Below the pieces are notes generated by a model. The model saw only the letters and a program-made list of their open reading frames with translations, was not told the DNA's origin and made no database searches. DNA of 64,000 nt, taken from assembly GCF_000407165.1 (NCBI RefSeq), contig NZ_KE136479.1, positions 383,464-447,463 on the forward strand, in the 5' to 3' direction. Positions 19,228-26,994 of the stretch are shown here, one piece after another (the stretch's first letter is position 1; the number at the start of each line of letters is the position of its first letter). The DNA is from Enterococcus haemoperoxidus ATCC BAA-382 (GTDB lineage: Bacteria > Bacillota > Bacilli > Lactobacillales > Enterococcaceae). Position numbers and translations under genes: made by a program.

Positions 19228-20343
19228 ATAACTAAAAAAGGCGAAAATATTTATAAGCGAAAAGATGGCCGCTGGGAAGGGCGCTACCGAAAAGGGCGAA
19301 ATGAACAAGGAAAACTGCTCTACGGCTACATTTACGGTCAAAAATATAGGGAGGTCAAACAAACCTTAGAACGTCTAAAAGCACGCCAGACTTTTTCAAA
19401 GCAGCTTACGACCCAATTTCAAGGGACAGTAGAGGAATGGCTCGTGTACTGGTTGGATCACTTAATCGTTCGTCAAATCAAACAGTCGACCTATGCGTCG
19501 TATCAAACAAAAATGCGCAAACATATCTTGCCTTATATAGGAAAGAAAAAATTACTTCATATTGAGAAAAAAGACATCACAGCGTTAATGCTTCTTTTAT
19601 CGGATAAAGAATTAAGTCTGACCACGATCCATAATGTCTTGACGATCTTTAAAAGTGCCATGAATAAAGCCTACTTTGAAAAAGCCATTCCAGAAAACCC
19701 GTGTGACGGCATTGTCCTGCCAGCGATCCGGAAAAAAGATATCGCCATTTTAACTCGGGAACAACAACGAATATTAGAAAAAGCTGCCCTGAAAGAGCCA
19801 GGGTGCTCACCGATCATTATCGCGTTGTACACCGGCATGCGGATTGGTGAAATCGGGGCTTTAACGTGGTCCGATATCAATTTAGAAAGCAAAACGATCC
19901 AAGTGGTCCGCACAATCCAGAGAGTGTCTGTGCCAGGAAAAACAACCAAGACAGAGATTGTATTTGATCTGCCCAAATCAAAAAGTTCGGTGCGGAAAAT
20001 ACCGATTGCCCAAAATTTACTTACTTACTTAACAAAGAAAAAAGCGGAGGCGGTCAGTACCTATGTGATCAACTATAAACACTCATACGCAGAACCTAGA
20101 CTGATCAATTATTGGTTTAAAAAGACCCTTGCCAAAGCTGACATAGAGCCGATCCATTTCCACGCTTTAAGGCATACCTTTGCGACACGGTGTATTGAAA
20201 ATGGAAGCGATATTGCCACCTTAAGCCGTTTACTAGGCCATCAATCGATCAAGCTGACCTTAGATACGTATGCCAGTTCTTTATGGGAAACCAGAGAAAA
20301 GGCCATTTCCATTCTGGATGCCGAACTGAATTTAGAAGAATAA
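19228..20343 (+). CDS. Tyrosine recombinase/integrase inside inverted repeats
   Basis: This site-specific recombinase has 371 residues in Tn916-like architecture. It has an N-terminal arm-type DNA-binding domain (KGENIYKRKDGRWEGRY onward), a core-binding SAM-like domain, and a C-terminal catalytic domain. From this start the catalytic residues are Arg205 (TGMRIGEIG), His312 and Arg315 (FHALRHT), His338 (LLGHQS) and the nucleophile Tyr348 (LDTYA), so the set is complete. AAGGAGGA (19213-19220) stands seven bases before ATA at 19228; the only standard upstream start, GTG at 19180, has no ribosome site. I therefore place the start at ATA, which could keep expression low. The gene lies wholly within the 23-bp inverted repeats, pointing to DNA inversion rather than element integration. 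Confidence 0.88.
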   Translation: MTKKGENIYKRKDGRWEGRYRKGRNEQGKLLYGYIYGQKYREVKQTLERLKARQTFSKQLTTQFQGTVEEWLVYWLDHLIVRQIKQSTYASYQTKMRKHILPYIGKKKLLHIEKKDITALMLLLSDKELSLTTIHNVLTIFKSAMNKAYFEKAIPENPCDGIVLPAIRKKDIAILTREQQRILEKAALKEPGCSPIIIALYTGMRIGEIGALTWSDINLESKTIQVVRTIQRVSVPGKTTKTEIVFDLPKSKSSVRKIPIAQNLLTYLTKKKAEAVSTYVINYKHSYAEPRLINYWFKKTLAKADIEPIHFHALRHTFATRCIENGSDIATLSRLLGHQSIKLTLDTYASSLWETREKAISILDAELNLEE

Positions 20344-20409
20344 CCGTCAAAAAAAGCGTCATCACAGCTAAAAAAGCAGCGTGTTATAACGACTAGAGCA
20401 TTTCTTCTT

Positions 20410-20432
20410 ATAATGACTAATTCTGAGAAAAA
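20410..20432 (-). repeat. Right inverted repeat/recombination site of the invertible segment
   Basis: This is the exact inverse of 18989-19011. Arms are CTTCTTA (20404-20410) and TGAGAAA (20424-20430) around core TAATGACTAATTC. The inner arm differs by one base from the perfect inverted arms of the left site. That also creates TATAAT at 20409-20414, although no good -35 precedes it. Confidence 0.85.
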
Positions 20433-20499
20433 TAATAGTAGAAAAGCGATTGTTTTCTATCTACGTAGTATAGCAAAAAAAAATAATAGAAGAAAGGCG
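20428..20499 (+). repeat. Pair of 21-bp direct repeats before the regulator gene
   Basis: AAAAATAATAG followed by TAGAAAAGCG (20428-20448) recurs at 20479-20499 with two mismatches, 51 bases apart. The first copy abuts the right recombination site. The second contains the ribosome site of the regulator gene. They could be arm-type recombinase sites or operators for an autoregulator. Confidence 0.55.
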
Positions 20500-20509
20500 G
20501 ACGAATTAA

Positions 20510-21208
20510 ATGAGTACGATTGGTTTATATCAATATGAAAATTCCTATTCATCATATATAGAAGTACTCAAGGAAAAAGAATGCACCTTCTATCCATTAG
20601 AGAAAGAACTAGACAAAGACAAACAAACAACACTAGAAGCAGTGATTCTCGATCATTCGGTAGGCAACAGTGGGGAATCCTTGGGAAAAATTTGTGAGTT
20701 ACTTTTTCGTCTTAAAGAAAGTGAAGTCCCGCTGATCTTTATCCTATTACAACAGAGTACGCCGATGGAGCGGTTGATTTATTTACAATTGGGGGCGACG
20801 ATCGTCTTTGATAATCAGATCAAGCCGAATGAATTTGGAATCATTGTTTCCAATCTCCTCCAACCAAGAGTGGGGTTGAGGCAAGCTGTTTTAGAAGAAA
20901 AGGTAGGGAGCGGACTTCAATTAAACGTCTATAATCATTCTATCCGTTTAGAAAACGAGCAGGAAGTCCTTCTGACACCGCTAGAATATAAGCTAGTAAG
21001 TTACTTGAAAAGTAAAAAAGAACAGGGGGCGACCTATGAAGAAATTTATCAAGTTTTGTGGCAACAGGAAATGGGCAATCAACGCTACCGCGTAGCAAAT
21101 TTAGTCTTTCTCATTCGGACTAAGATAGAGAAAAGTACAGCCCATCCTAAGTATTTAAAAACGATCCGCACGATTGGGTATGTTTTTTGTAGCGGATGCT
21201 TTGAGTAA
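20510..21208 (+). CDS. Orphan response-regulator-like winged-helix transcription factor
   Basis: This 232-residue protein has an atypical receiver-like N-terminus and an OmpR/PhoB-type winged helix (about 135-230, ending TIRTIGYVF). In the receiver, AVILDHS puts an Asp at 48 where the phosphate acceptor is expected, and IKP holds the conserved Lys at about 105, but the acidic pair normally near the N-terminus is missing (IGLYQYENS). No histidine kinase is nearby, so phosphorylation-independent control is possible. It stands directly right of the invertible segment and 73 bases before the giant WxL adhesin. It is the likely activator of the surface operon and the likely target of promoter inversion. 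The DNA target is unknown. Confidence 0.82.
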   Translation: MSTIGLYQYENSYSSYIEVLKEKECTFYPLEKELDKDKQTTLEAVILDHSVGNSGESLGKICELLFRLKESEVPLIFILLQQSTPMERLIYLQLGATIVFDNQIKPNEFGIIVSNLLQPRVGLRQAVLEEKVGSGLQLNVYNHSIRLENEQEVLLTPLEYKLVSYLKSKKEQGATYEEIYQVLWQQEMGNQRYRVANLVFLIRTKIEKSTAHPKYLKTIRTIGYVFCSGCFE

Positions 21209-21281
21209 AACTGGTTTTAGAAAAAGTAAAATAGCTAGAAGTATAGATATTATATTGCTTCTAACTTAGATGGAGGTTTTT

Positions 21282-24200
21282 ATGAAAAAGTTTAAAAATA
21301 GCTTAATTGCAGGTATAGTAATTGGAGTTATCGGAGTAAGCGGTCTTTTTTACGAACCAGCATTTGCTCATGATCTAGATCCAGAAGAAATAAGTGAAGT
21401 GTTTACAGGAGTAGAATCCCCTTTGACAAGAGTAGCGGGATTTGATTGGACGATTTTTGATAGTCCAGGGGAGCTTGAGGGAGCTGTTTCACAGACGAAG
21501 AACACAGCAGTTCCCATAGATGTCTCAGGACTCACAGGAGATAAAAAACTAAAAAGAGATTATTATATGGTTTTTGGAGGGGTTGATAAAAATGATAAAA
21601 AAGCCTCTTTTGAAGCTGGAACAGCTGGAACAACTGGGAAACTTTTAAGTCAAACGGGTGTGAATTTCCCATCAGTTGTTGGAGGGAAAGGTCCTACGGA
21701 CGTAATGGTTGGTTATGGATTTGATTATATTAATGAATATCCTGGAGGTGGGAATTTAGGTTCTGGATTTGATTTAGCATTACCGTTCGTTGCTAATGGC
21801 AAAGTAGCCTGGGCCACAGGGGATCCTGCAAGTTCTACTGTTACCCCTAGTAGAATTACTCCTTCAGTTAAAATAGGTACTATTGAAAAGTTAATGACGA
21901 ATAATGCAAAACATGAAATTTATGCTTATGGTTATTTAAAGCTTTACGATAGTACAGAAGCATTAAGGTTAAAAGTTCCTGTTCGAATCTCTGGTAAACC
22001 TGTGAATAATAAGGGTAGGATTCGATTTACTATGAAATATTATAATACAGAATCAGTTAACCGGTTATTTGGATCAACATATGGTGTACATATGGATATT
22101 CAAGGTAAGCACACAGAGTCTATGATGTATTCACTAGGAAATAATGAAGGTCTTTATTTTAAACAAGAGACAAACAAGGTAGCAACAAGACTTCTTGATG
22201 GGGAAAATTATTATTTATATTTTTATCGAGGAAATTATGGAGATAATTCAACTAATCCTCCTGTTTCTTTTATTGGAAATGATGATGCTTATGCAATGAT
22301 TTCTAATTATTTTAGACGAGACTGGCGGGTTATGTACCCAATAAAAGAAACAGTTGATATTGCAGCAGATACTCAATATCCCTATCTGAATCATCCCGGC
22401 TGGCTTTATTTATATCCTCAAGCGATACTGAGACCAAATGAAATCGGGTCATCCGATTTGGAAATATCTGTCACAGAACAAAAAGCTAGAGCTGTGATGT
22501 ATAAGTATGTCGATGATGCAGGTAAAACGCTTGAGTCAGTGACCGATACATTATTTACAGGAGACACTTATAATCCACTCGATTTTAAAAAAGAGTTCAC
22601 CGGATACAAATTTGACCGAGTGGATGATCCGGGAAAGGGTTTGGTTGGGAATACACCTATCACGATTACATTTCATTATAAAACGGCTAGAACGGCTACG
22701 ATTAACTATCTAGATGACAAAAATCAGGTGATAGAAACTAAAAAGGAAACACTGTATGTAGGAGATACTTATAATGTAGAAACCTATAAAAAAGAAATCA
22801 CGGGGTATACATTTGTGCGAGTAGACCCGGCTAGTGGCACAGTCGGGGCGGAGGATCTCACACTGAACTTACATTACAAAGCCAACATGACTGGTAGTCA
22901 AACCATTACGTTTGATGACGTGACAGCTGGCACCACAGAGGTCACAACGACTGAAATTGGGCATGAGCTTAAGGTGAATATTAAGACGAGTTATACAGTA
23001 GAAGTAAAAGGGTGGGAAAACATCACCTTAACTGCACCAATTCCGAAAGGTTTTGTTTTTAAACCTGGTTCCTTTATGGAAGGAAAAAAATCAATTCCAG
23101 ATGATAAGCTAACGATTGGGTCAGGGACACTTTCGTTTAATATGGGAAATTTTGCCTCAACGCTCACCCCAGGTCGTTATTATAAAATGCATACCTATAG
23201 CCTCATTGCGTCAAAGGATGCCCCACAAGGAGTTCCAATCAAGTGGCCGGCGACTGCGGCTGGAACAGATTTGACGGTAACATCGGAAGGACAATTGACT
23301 GTACTAAAAAAGCAGCCAATCACAGTCACTTTTAAAAGCGACAAAGGAACGGAGCTTCATGAGCCAATTGTGACAGAAACGTATGAAGTAGGCAGTAAAG
23401 TGGATCTGACCAAACTTCCAGCTGTCACAACAGCGGTGAAAAGCCTAACAGACAAAGGGTATCTCGTGACACGTCCTGCCAATGAAACAGCGCTCACTGT
23501 GACCGAAGGCGGTACGACCGCTGCCTATACTTTTCAGTATAAAACTACTATAACAGCGACAATCAACTATCTAGATGACAAAAATCAGGTGATAGAAACC
23601 AAAGAAGAAACACTGTCCGTAGGAGATACTTATAATGTAGAAACCTATAAAAAAGAAATCACGGGGTATACATTTGTACGAGTAGACCCAGCTAGTGGCA
23701 CAGTCGGGGTGGAAGATCTTACACTGAACCTGCATTACAAAGCTAACATGATTGGTAGTCAAACCATTACGTTTGATGACGTGACAGCCGGTACCATAGG
23801 AGTCACAACGACTGAAACTGGGCATGAGCTTAAGGTGAATATTAAGACGAGTTATACAGTAGAAGTAAAAGGGTGGGAAAACATCACCTTAACTGCACCA
23901 ATTCCGAAAGGTTTTGTTTTTAAACCTGGTTCCTTTATGGAAGGGAAAACATCAATTCCAGATGATAAGCTAACGATTGGGACAGGGACACTTTCGTTTA
24001 ATATGGGACGTTTTGCCTCAACGCTCGCTCCCGGTCGGTATTATAAAATGCATACCTATAGCCTCATTGCGTCAAAGGATGCCCCACAAGGAGTTCCAAT
24101 CAAGTGGCCGGCGACTGCGGCTGGAACAGATTTGACGGTAACGTCGGAAGGACAATTGACCGTACTAAACAAGCAACCGATCACAGTCACCTTTAAAAGT

Positions 24201-24830
24201 GACAAAGGAACGGAGCTTCATGCGCCAATTGTGACAGAAACGTATGAAGTGGGCAGTAAAGTGGATCTGACCAAACTTCCAGCTGTCACAACAGCGGTGA
24301 AAAGCCTAACAGACAAAGGGTATCTCGTGACACGTCCTGCTAATGAAACAGCGCTCACTGTGGCTGAAGGCGGCACGACCGCCGCCTATACCTTTTCCGG
24401 TACCCTTAGTTTAACCTCGGTCCCAAAAGTTTTAAACTTTGGTACGATTCGGTACACGACCAAAACCCAACGAGTGGAGAATCCGTCCTACGTGGATCCT
24501 TTAGTGGTCAGAGATACCCGTTCGGACAAAGCAGATGGCTGGACCATGACCGCTGAGGTCACGACACCGATGACCAATGTCGACAACAAGTTATTGAAAA
24601 ACGCACTGCGCTATGTGTATAAAGGCAAAGAACAGACGCTGAGTTCAGATGCGCAAGTCGTGTATACCGCAACTACTCCCACGATCCCAGAAAGCTATTC
24701 TGTCAGTGAAAACTGGGGAACGACCAAAGGAAGTGACGGCGTGAAGTTTCAGTTAGACTCGTCAGAAACCGTCTATACCGGTGAATATACTGGCGTGATC
24801 ACGTGGAAGATCATGCCGGGACAGCCATAA
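21282..24830 (+). CDS. Large MucBP/WxL-domain cell-surface adhesin
   Basis: This is a secreted 1182-residue surface protein. A signal peptide ends near AFA (residue 29). A unique N-terminal domain (about 30-400) may be ligand-binding. A degenerate MucBP module (about 401-470) precedes two tandem units of 287 residues, each with a MucBP module (INYLDDKNQVIETK...), an isopeptide-adhesin-like domain and a short beta-rich module. The C-terminal WxL domain (about 1045-1182) has GWTMTAEV in the W-x-L position (Met replacing Leu) and ends YTGVITWKIMPG. WxL domains bind peptidoglycan non-covalently. The start at 21282 follows TGGAGG; an ATG at 21270 overlaps that site and is unlikely. It heads the surface operon. 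Confidence 0.9.
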   Translation: MKKFKNSLIAGIVIGVIGVSGLFYEPAFAHDLDPEEISEVFTGVESPLTRVAGFDWTIFDSPGELEGAVSQTKNTAVPIDVSGLTGDKKLKRDYYMVFGGVDKNDKKASFEAGTAGTTGKLLSQTGVNFPSVVGGKGPTDVMVGYGFDYINEYPGGGNLGSGFDLALPFVANGKVAWATGDPASSTVTPSRITPSVKIGTIEKLMTNNAKHEIYAYGYLKLYDSTEALRLKVPVRISGKPVNNKGRIRFTMKYYNTESVNRLFGSTYGVHMDIQGKHTESMMYSLGNNEGLYFKQETNKVATRLLDGENYYLYFYRGNYGDNSTNPPVSFIGNDDAYAMISNYFRRDWRVMYPIKETVDIAADTQYPYLNHPGWLYLYPQAILRPNEIGSSDLEISVTEQKARAVMYKYVDDAGKTLESVTDTLFTGDTYNPLDFKKEFTGYKFDRVDDPGKGLVGNTPITITFHYKTARTATINYLDDKNQVIETKKETLYVGDTYNVETYKKEITGYTFVRVDPASGTVGAEDLTLNLHYKANMTGSQTITFDDVTAGTTEVTTTEIGHELKVNIKTSYTVEVKGWENITLTAPIPKGFVFKPGSFMEGKKSIPDDKLTIGSGTLSFNMGNFASTLTPGRYYKMHTYSLIASKDAPQGVPIKWPATAAGTDLTVTSEGQLTVLKKQPITVTFKSDKGTELHEPIVTETYEVGSKVDLTKLPAVTTAVKSLTDKGYLVTRPANETALTVTEGGTTAAYTFQYKTTITATINYLDDKNQVIETKEETLSVGDTYNVETYKKEITGYTFVRVDPASGTVGVEDLTLNLHYKANMIGSQTITFDDVTAGTIGVTTTETGHELKVNIKTSYTVEVKGWENITLTAPIPKGFVFKPGSFMEGKTSIPDDKLTIGTGTLSFNMGRFASTLAPGRYYKMHTYSLIASKDAPQGVPIKWPATAAGTDLTVTSEGQLTVLNKQPITVTFKSDKGTELHAPIVTETYEVGSKVDLTKLPAVTTAVKSLTDKGYLVTRPANETALTVAEGGTTAAYTFSGTLSLTSVPKVLNFGTIRYTTKTQRVENPSYVDPLVVRDTRSDKADGWTMTAEVTTPMTNVDNKLLKNALRYVYKGKEQTLSSDAQVVYTATTPTIPESYSVSENWGTTKGSDGVKFQLDSSETVYTGEYTGVITWKIMPGQP
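22690..24397 (+). repeat. 861-bp in-frame tandem repeat within the adhesin gene
   Basis: Copy 1 (about 22690-23536) and copy 2 (about 23551-24397) line up at an offset of 861 bases, exactly 287 codons, with few differences. Such near-identical coding repeats can expand or contract by recombination, which would change adhesin length. Confidence 0.88.
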
Positions 24831-24848
24831 GGAAAGGGGAGTGATTTA

Positions 24849-25163
24849 ATGAAGGAACAAAAAAACGTTATTTTATTCACGAGCCTGTTGGTTGCCTGCT
24901 TTTTATTTATAGCGGGAGATGTATCGGCGGCAGAGGGGCAGATCACGGTCGATGGGAAAATCTCATTCTATGAAGAAGAGGAACGTCCAACTCGAATCAG
25001 TGAGACAGAATCTGACTTACTGGTTAAAAAACCAGAAGGACGAAAAGGTCTCTTCCCTCAGACAGGAGAACTCCTTCAACACTATGGAGGATGGCTTGTA
25101 TTCCTTCTGCTTCTTGTGTTATGGCTTCTATGGAGACGGCATCGAAAGGAGGCGAAACAATGA
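24849..25163 (+). CDS. Small LPxTG-type sortase-anchored protein
   Basis: This is a 104-residue exported protein. It has a signal peptide ending near VSA (residue 27), a short extracellular part, then the sorting signal FPQTGE (69-74), a hydrophobic helix (about 80-95) and a positively charged tail RRHRKEAKQ. A small LPxTG protein of this type is a regular member of enterococcal WxL clusters, where it may bridge the WxL complex to the wall. Phe in place of Leu makes the motif a variant. The ribosome site is AAAGGGGAG. Its stop overlaps the next start (ATGA). Confidence 0.85.
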   Translation: MKEQKNVILFTSLLVACFLFIAGDVSAAEGQITVDGKISFYEEEERPTRISETESDLLVKKPEGRKGLFPQTGELLQHYGGWLVFLLLLVLWLLWRRHRKEAKQ

Positions 25164-25960
25164 GACGGTATTTGAACCTCAGCCGACTGCTGTTCCTAAT
25201 GGGGGCTATGGCGGTAGGCTTGATGGGAACCATTGTCCATGCGGACACTTCTCTTGAACAGTCCGGGACGGTTTCGGTGGTTGACGGAGGTGCCTCTCTC
25301 CAAGATCCGGAGAATCCGGAAGTCCCGACAGATCCGGGACCTGGGACGGCTGAATCAGGACCATTGCGGATCGATTATGTGTCGCCACTCCAGTTTGGCG
25401 AAAGAAAAATTCGTGAAACAGATCGGGTGTATCCCGCGTTAGCCCAACAGTTTTATACAGACATCGGACCTAGAGGCAGCTATATTCAACTAACGGACCA
25501 GCGGGCTCTTAGTACGGGTTGGTCCTTACAGGTGAAACAAGAAACACAATTTCGCAACCCCATCATTCAAGAAGCAGGAGAACAAGAACTAAAGGGCGCC
25601 GTGCTGTCCTTAGACAAGGGCTGGGCCAATTCCAGCAGTTCCAGTGAGGCTCCTGTGGTGACAAGAGAAACCATTGCCCTGAACACTATAGGCAGCACCT
25701 ATGAAGTGGCGACAGCCGCTGCGGGGACAGGCCAAGGGGTTTGGACCATTTCGTTTGGGGCTTCTGATACCAACACGGGGCATCAAAAGCCAACCTTGAC
25801 CCCAGTCAAAGACGAAGCGGGGCAACCGATTCTAGAGAAAGAGTCCAATAAACCCGTCTACCAAAATTCAGCGATTACGCTGACGATTCCAGAAACGACC
25901 GTGATTCATCCGGTCCATTATGAAACGAAGATAACTTGGCTCTTAGCCGAGTTGCCTTAA
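25160..25960 (+). CDS. WxL-domain surface protein (first small paralogue)
   Basis: This exported WxL protein has 266 residues. The start at 25160 is set by AAAGGAGG seven bases upstream and by a four-base overlap with the LPxTG gene. A signal peptide ends near VHA (about residue 28). A proline-rich spacer precedes the WxL domain, whose first motif is GWSLQVKQ and whose second is YETKITWLLAELP. It probably binds peptidoglycan and assembles with the DUF916 partner encoded downstream. Its codons look more GC-rich than the surrounding chromosome, which suggests transfer with the block. Confidence 0.87.
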   Translation: MRRYLNLSRLLFLMGAMAVGLMGTIVHADTSLEQSGTVSVVDGGASLQDPENPEVPTDPGPGTAESGPLRIDYVSPLQFGERKIRETDRVYPALAQQFYTDIGPRGSYIQLTDQRALSTGWSLQVKQETQFRNPIIQEAGEQELKGAVLSLDKGWANSSSSSEAPVVTRETIALNTIGSTYEVATAAAGTGQGVWTISFGASDTNTGHQKPTLTPVKDEAGQPILEKESNKPVYQNSAITLTIPETTVIHPVHYETKITWLLAELP

Positions 25961-25992
25961 TAAATGAAAACAGAAAATAGGAGGAAACAAAA

Positions 25993-26793
25993 ATGAACGC
26001 AATGACAAAAGGAACTTTAGCAACAGTGACTCTTTTAGCATCAGTACTATTAGGGGGAATGAGTGTTTCTGCAGCAGAAGAAGAAACGCCCAAGCCAACA
26101 CCAGAGACAAAACTTGATTCAAAAGGGAAAACAATTGTAGAAGAAGGGGTGATTGGTCCAGAAGATCCAACCCCAGATCCAGAAAAACCAGATGAAAACC
26201 TTCCAGAAAATCCAGATATTTCAGTTAACCCAGATTCTGGTTCATTAGTGTTGCAACGTGTGTCAGTGATGAACTTTGGGACGATCAAAACCTCTGGTTC
26301 AGAAATAAAGGCCAATGCGGCACCGATTACATTATCAGAAGGAGAAACACGTGGTGCGATCGTTGGCTGGTCAGACGTTCGTTCAGGCGGGACTTACGGC
26401 TATACGATCACGGCGGAATTAACAAAACAATTTACCGGTGTGACCCCTGATACATCAAACGCCTTAACAGGAGCGACACTTAATTATACAAATGGAATGG
26501 CTGTCCCAGCGGCATCAAATGAAAATGTAGTGCCCTCAAATGTAGCGACAGCGTTCGAACTAGATAAAGATAGTGGGGCTAAAACAGTCGTGACAGCTGA
26601 TAAAGCAAAGCTTGAAGGAAAAGGCTCTTACGTGATGGAATTTGGTCAAAGTGATAAATATACAGGAACGGATGGCACAAAAGGCACGGATAAAACAGCT
26701 GTGACGTTGACTGTTCCTGCTACCGTAGCCTCAAATATGGTGTTAGATACGTATAATGCCGTTGTAACATGGAAGATCGTTGCAGCAGTTTAA
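25993..26793 (+). CDS. WxL-domain surface protein (second small paralogue)
   Basis: This exported WxL protein has 266 residues. The signal peptide ends near VSA (about residue 27). A Pro/Glu/Asp-rich linker (about 29-80) precedes a WxL domain that starts SLVLQRVSVMNFG. The first motif reads VGWSDVRSG, where Asp replaces the usual Leu, followed by YGYTITAEL, and the domain ends NAVVTWKIVAAV. This is the small-WxL type that usually pairs with DUF916 proteins. AGGAGG precedes the ATG. An extended hairpin follows the gene. Confidence 0.87.
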   Translation: MNAMTKGTLATVTLLASVLLGGMSVSAAEEETPKPTPETKLDSKGKTIVEEGVIGPEDPTPDPEKPDENLPENPDISVNPDSGSLVLQRVSVMNFGTIKTSGSEIKANAAPITLSEGETRGAIVGWSDVRSGGTYGYTITAELTKQFTGVTPDTSNALTGATLNYTNGMAVPAASNENVVPSNVATAFELDKDSGAKTVVTADKAKLEGKGSYVMEFGQSDKYTGTDGTKGTDKTAVTLTVPATVASNMVLDTYNAVVTWKIVAAV

Positions 26794-26818
26794 CCAACAT
26801 CAGCTGTAAAAGAAAGAC

Positions 26819-26906
26819 ATTCAGGTTTAAGTAATTGGACTGACCCTGTTCATTCGTTATCACTCGTGTGCAGGGTCAGAAAAATACTTAGAAGCCTGAA
26901 TTTTTT
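26819..26906 (+). terminator. Long three-segment hairpin with U-tract inside the WxL operon
   Basis: ATTCAGG (26819-26825) pairs with CCTGAAT (26895-26901), AAGTA (26829) with TACTT (26885), and TGACCCTG (26841) with CAGGGTCA (26871). A six-T run ends the structure. It can terminate transcription after the small WxL gene or attenuate it, making structural proteins more abundant than the assembly genes downstream. Confidence 0.75.
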
Positions 26907-26994
26907 ATGAAGAATACTATGATATAGAAATAGATGGAAGCGAAACGTTCGCTTTAGTACATAACAACAAAAACACAATTGAAGGAGAGCCAGT

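Larger units (their letters stand above)
18989..20432. other. Putative invertible DNA segment encoding its own recombinase
   Basis: A segment of about 1.4 kb is bounded by perfect 23-bp inverted repeats and contains a single gene, a tyrosine recombinase. Recombination between inverted sites inverts the enclosed DNA. Inversion would turn the promoter at 19069-19097 toward the regulator and WxL surface operon that begin at 20510, with a leader of about 160 bases. In the orientation given here the promoter faces away. Sites, gene and geometry are seen directly; inversion and its effect on expression are inferred. Confidence 0.7.

Noticed and set aside
20409-20414. TATAAT at the right inverted repeat as the main regulator promoter
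   Set aside because: No acceptable -35 lies 16-18 bases upstream (ATAACG or similar), so it is weaker evidence than the promoter at 19069-19097.
18989-20432. Integrated mobile element with attL and attR
   Set aside because: The flanking sites are in inverted, not direct, orientation, and no other element genes (excisionase, replication, transfer) are present between them.
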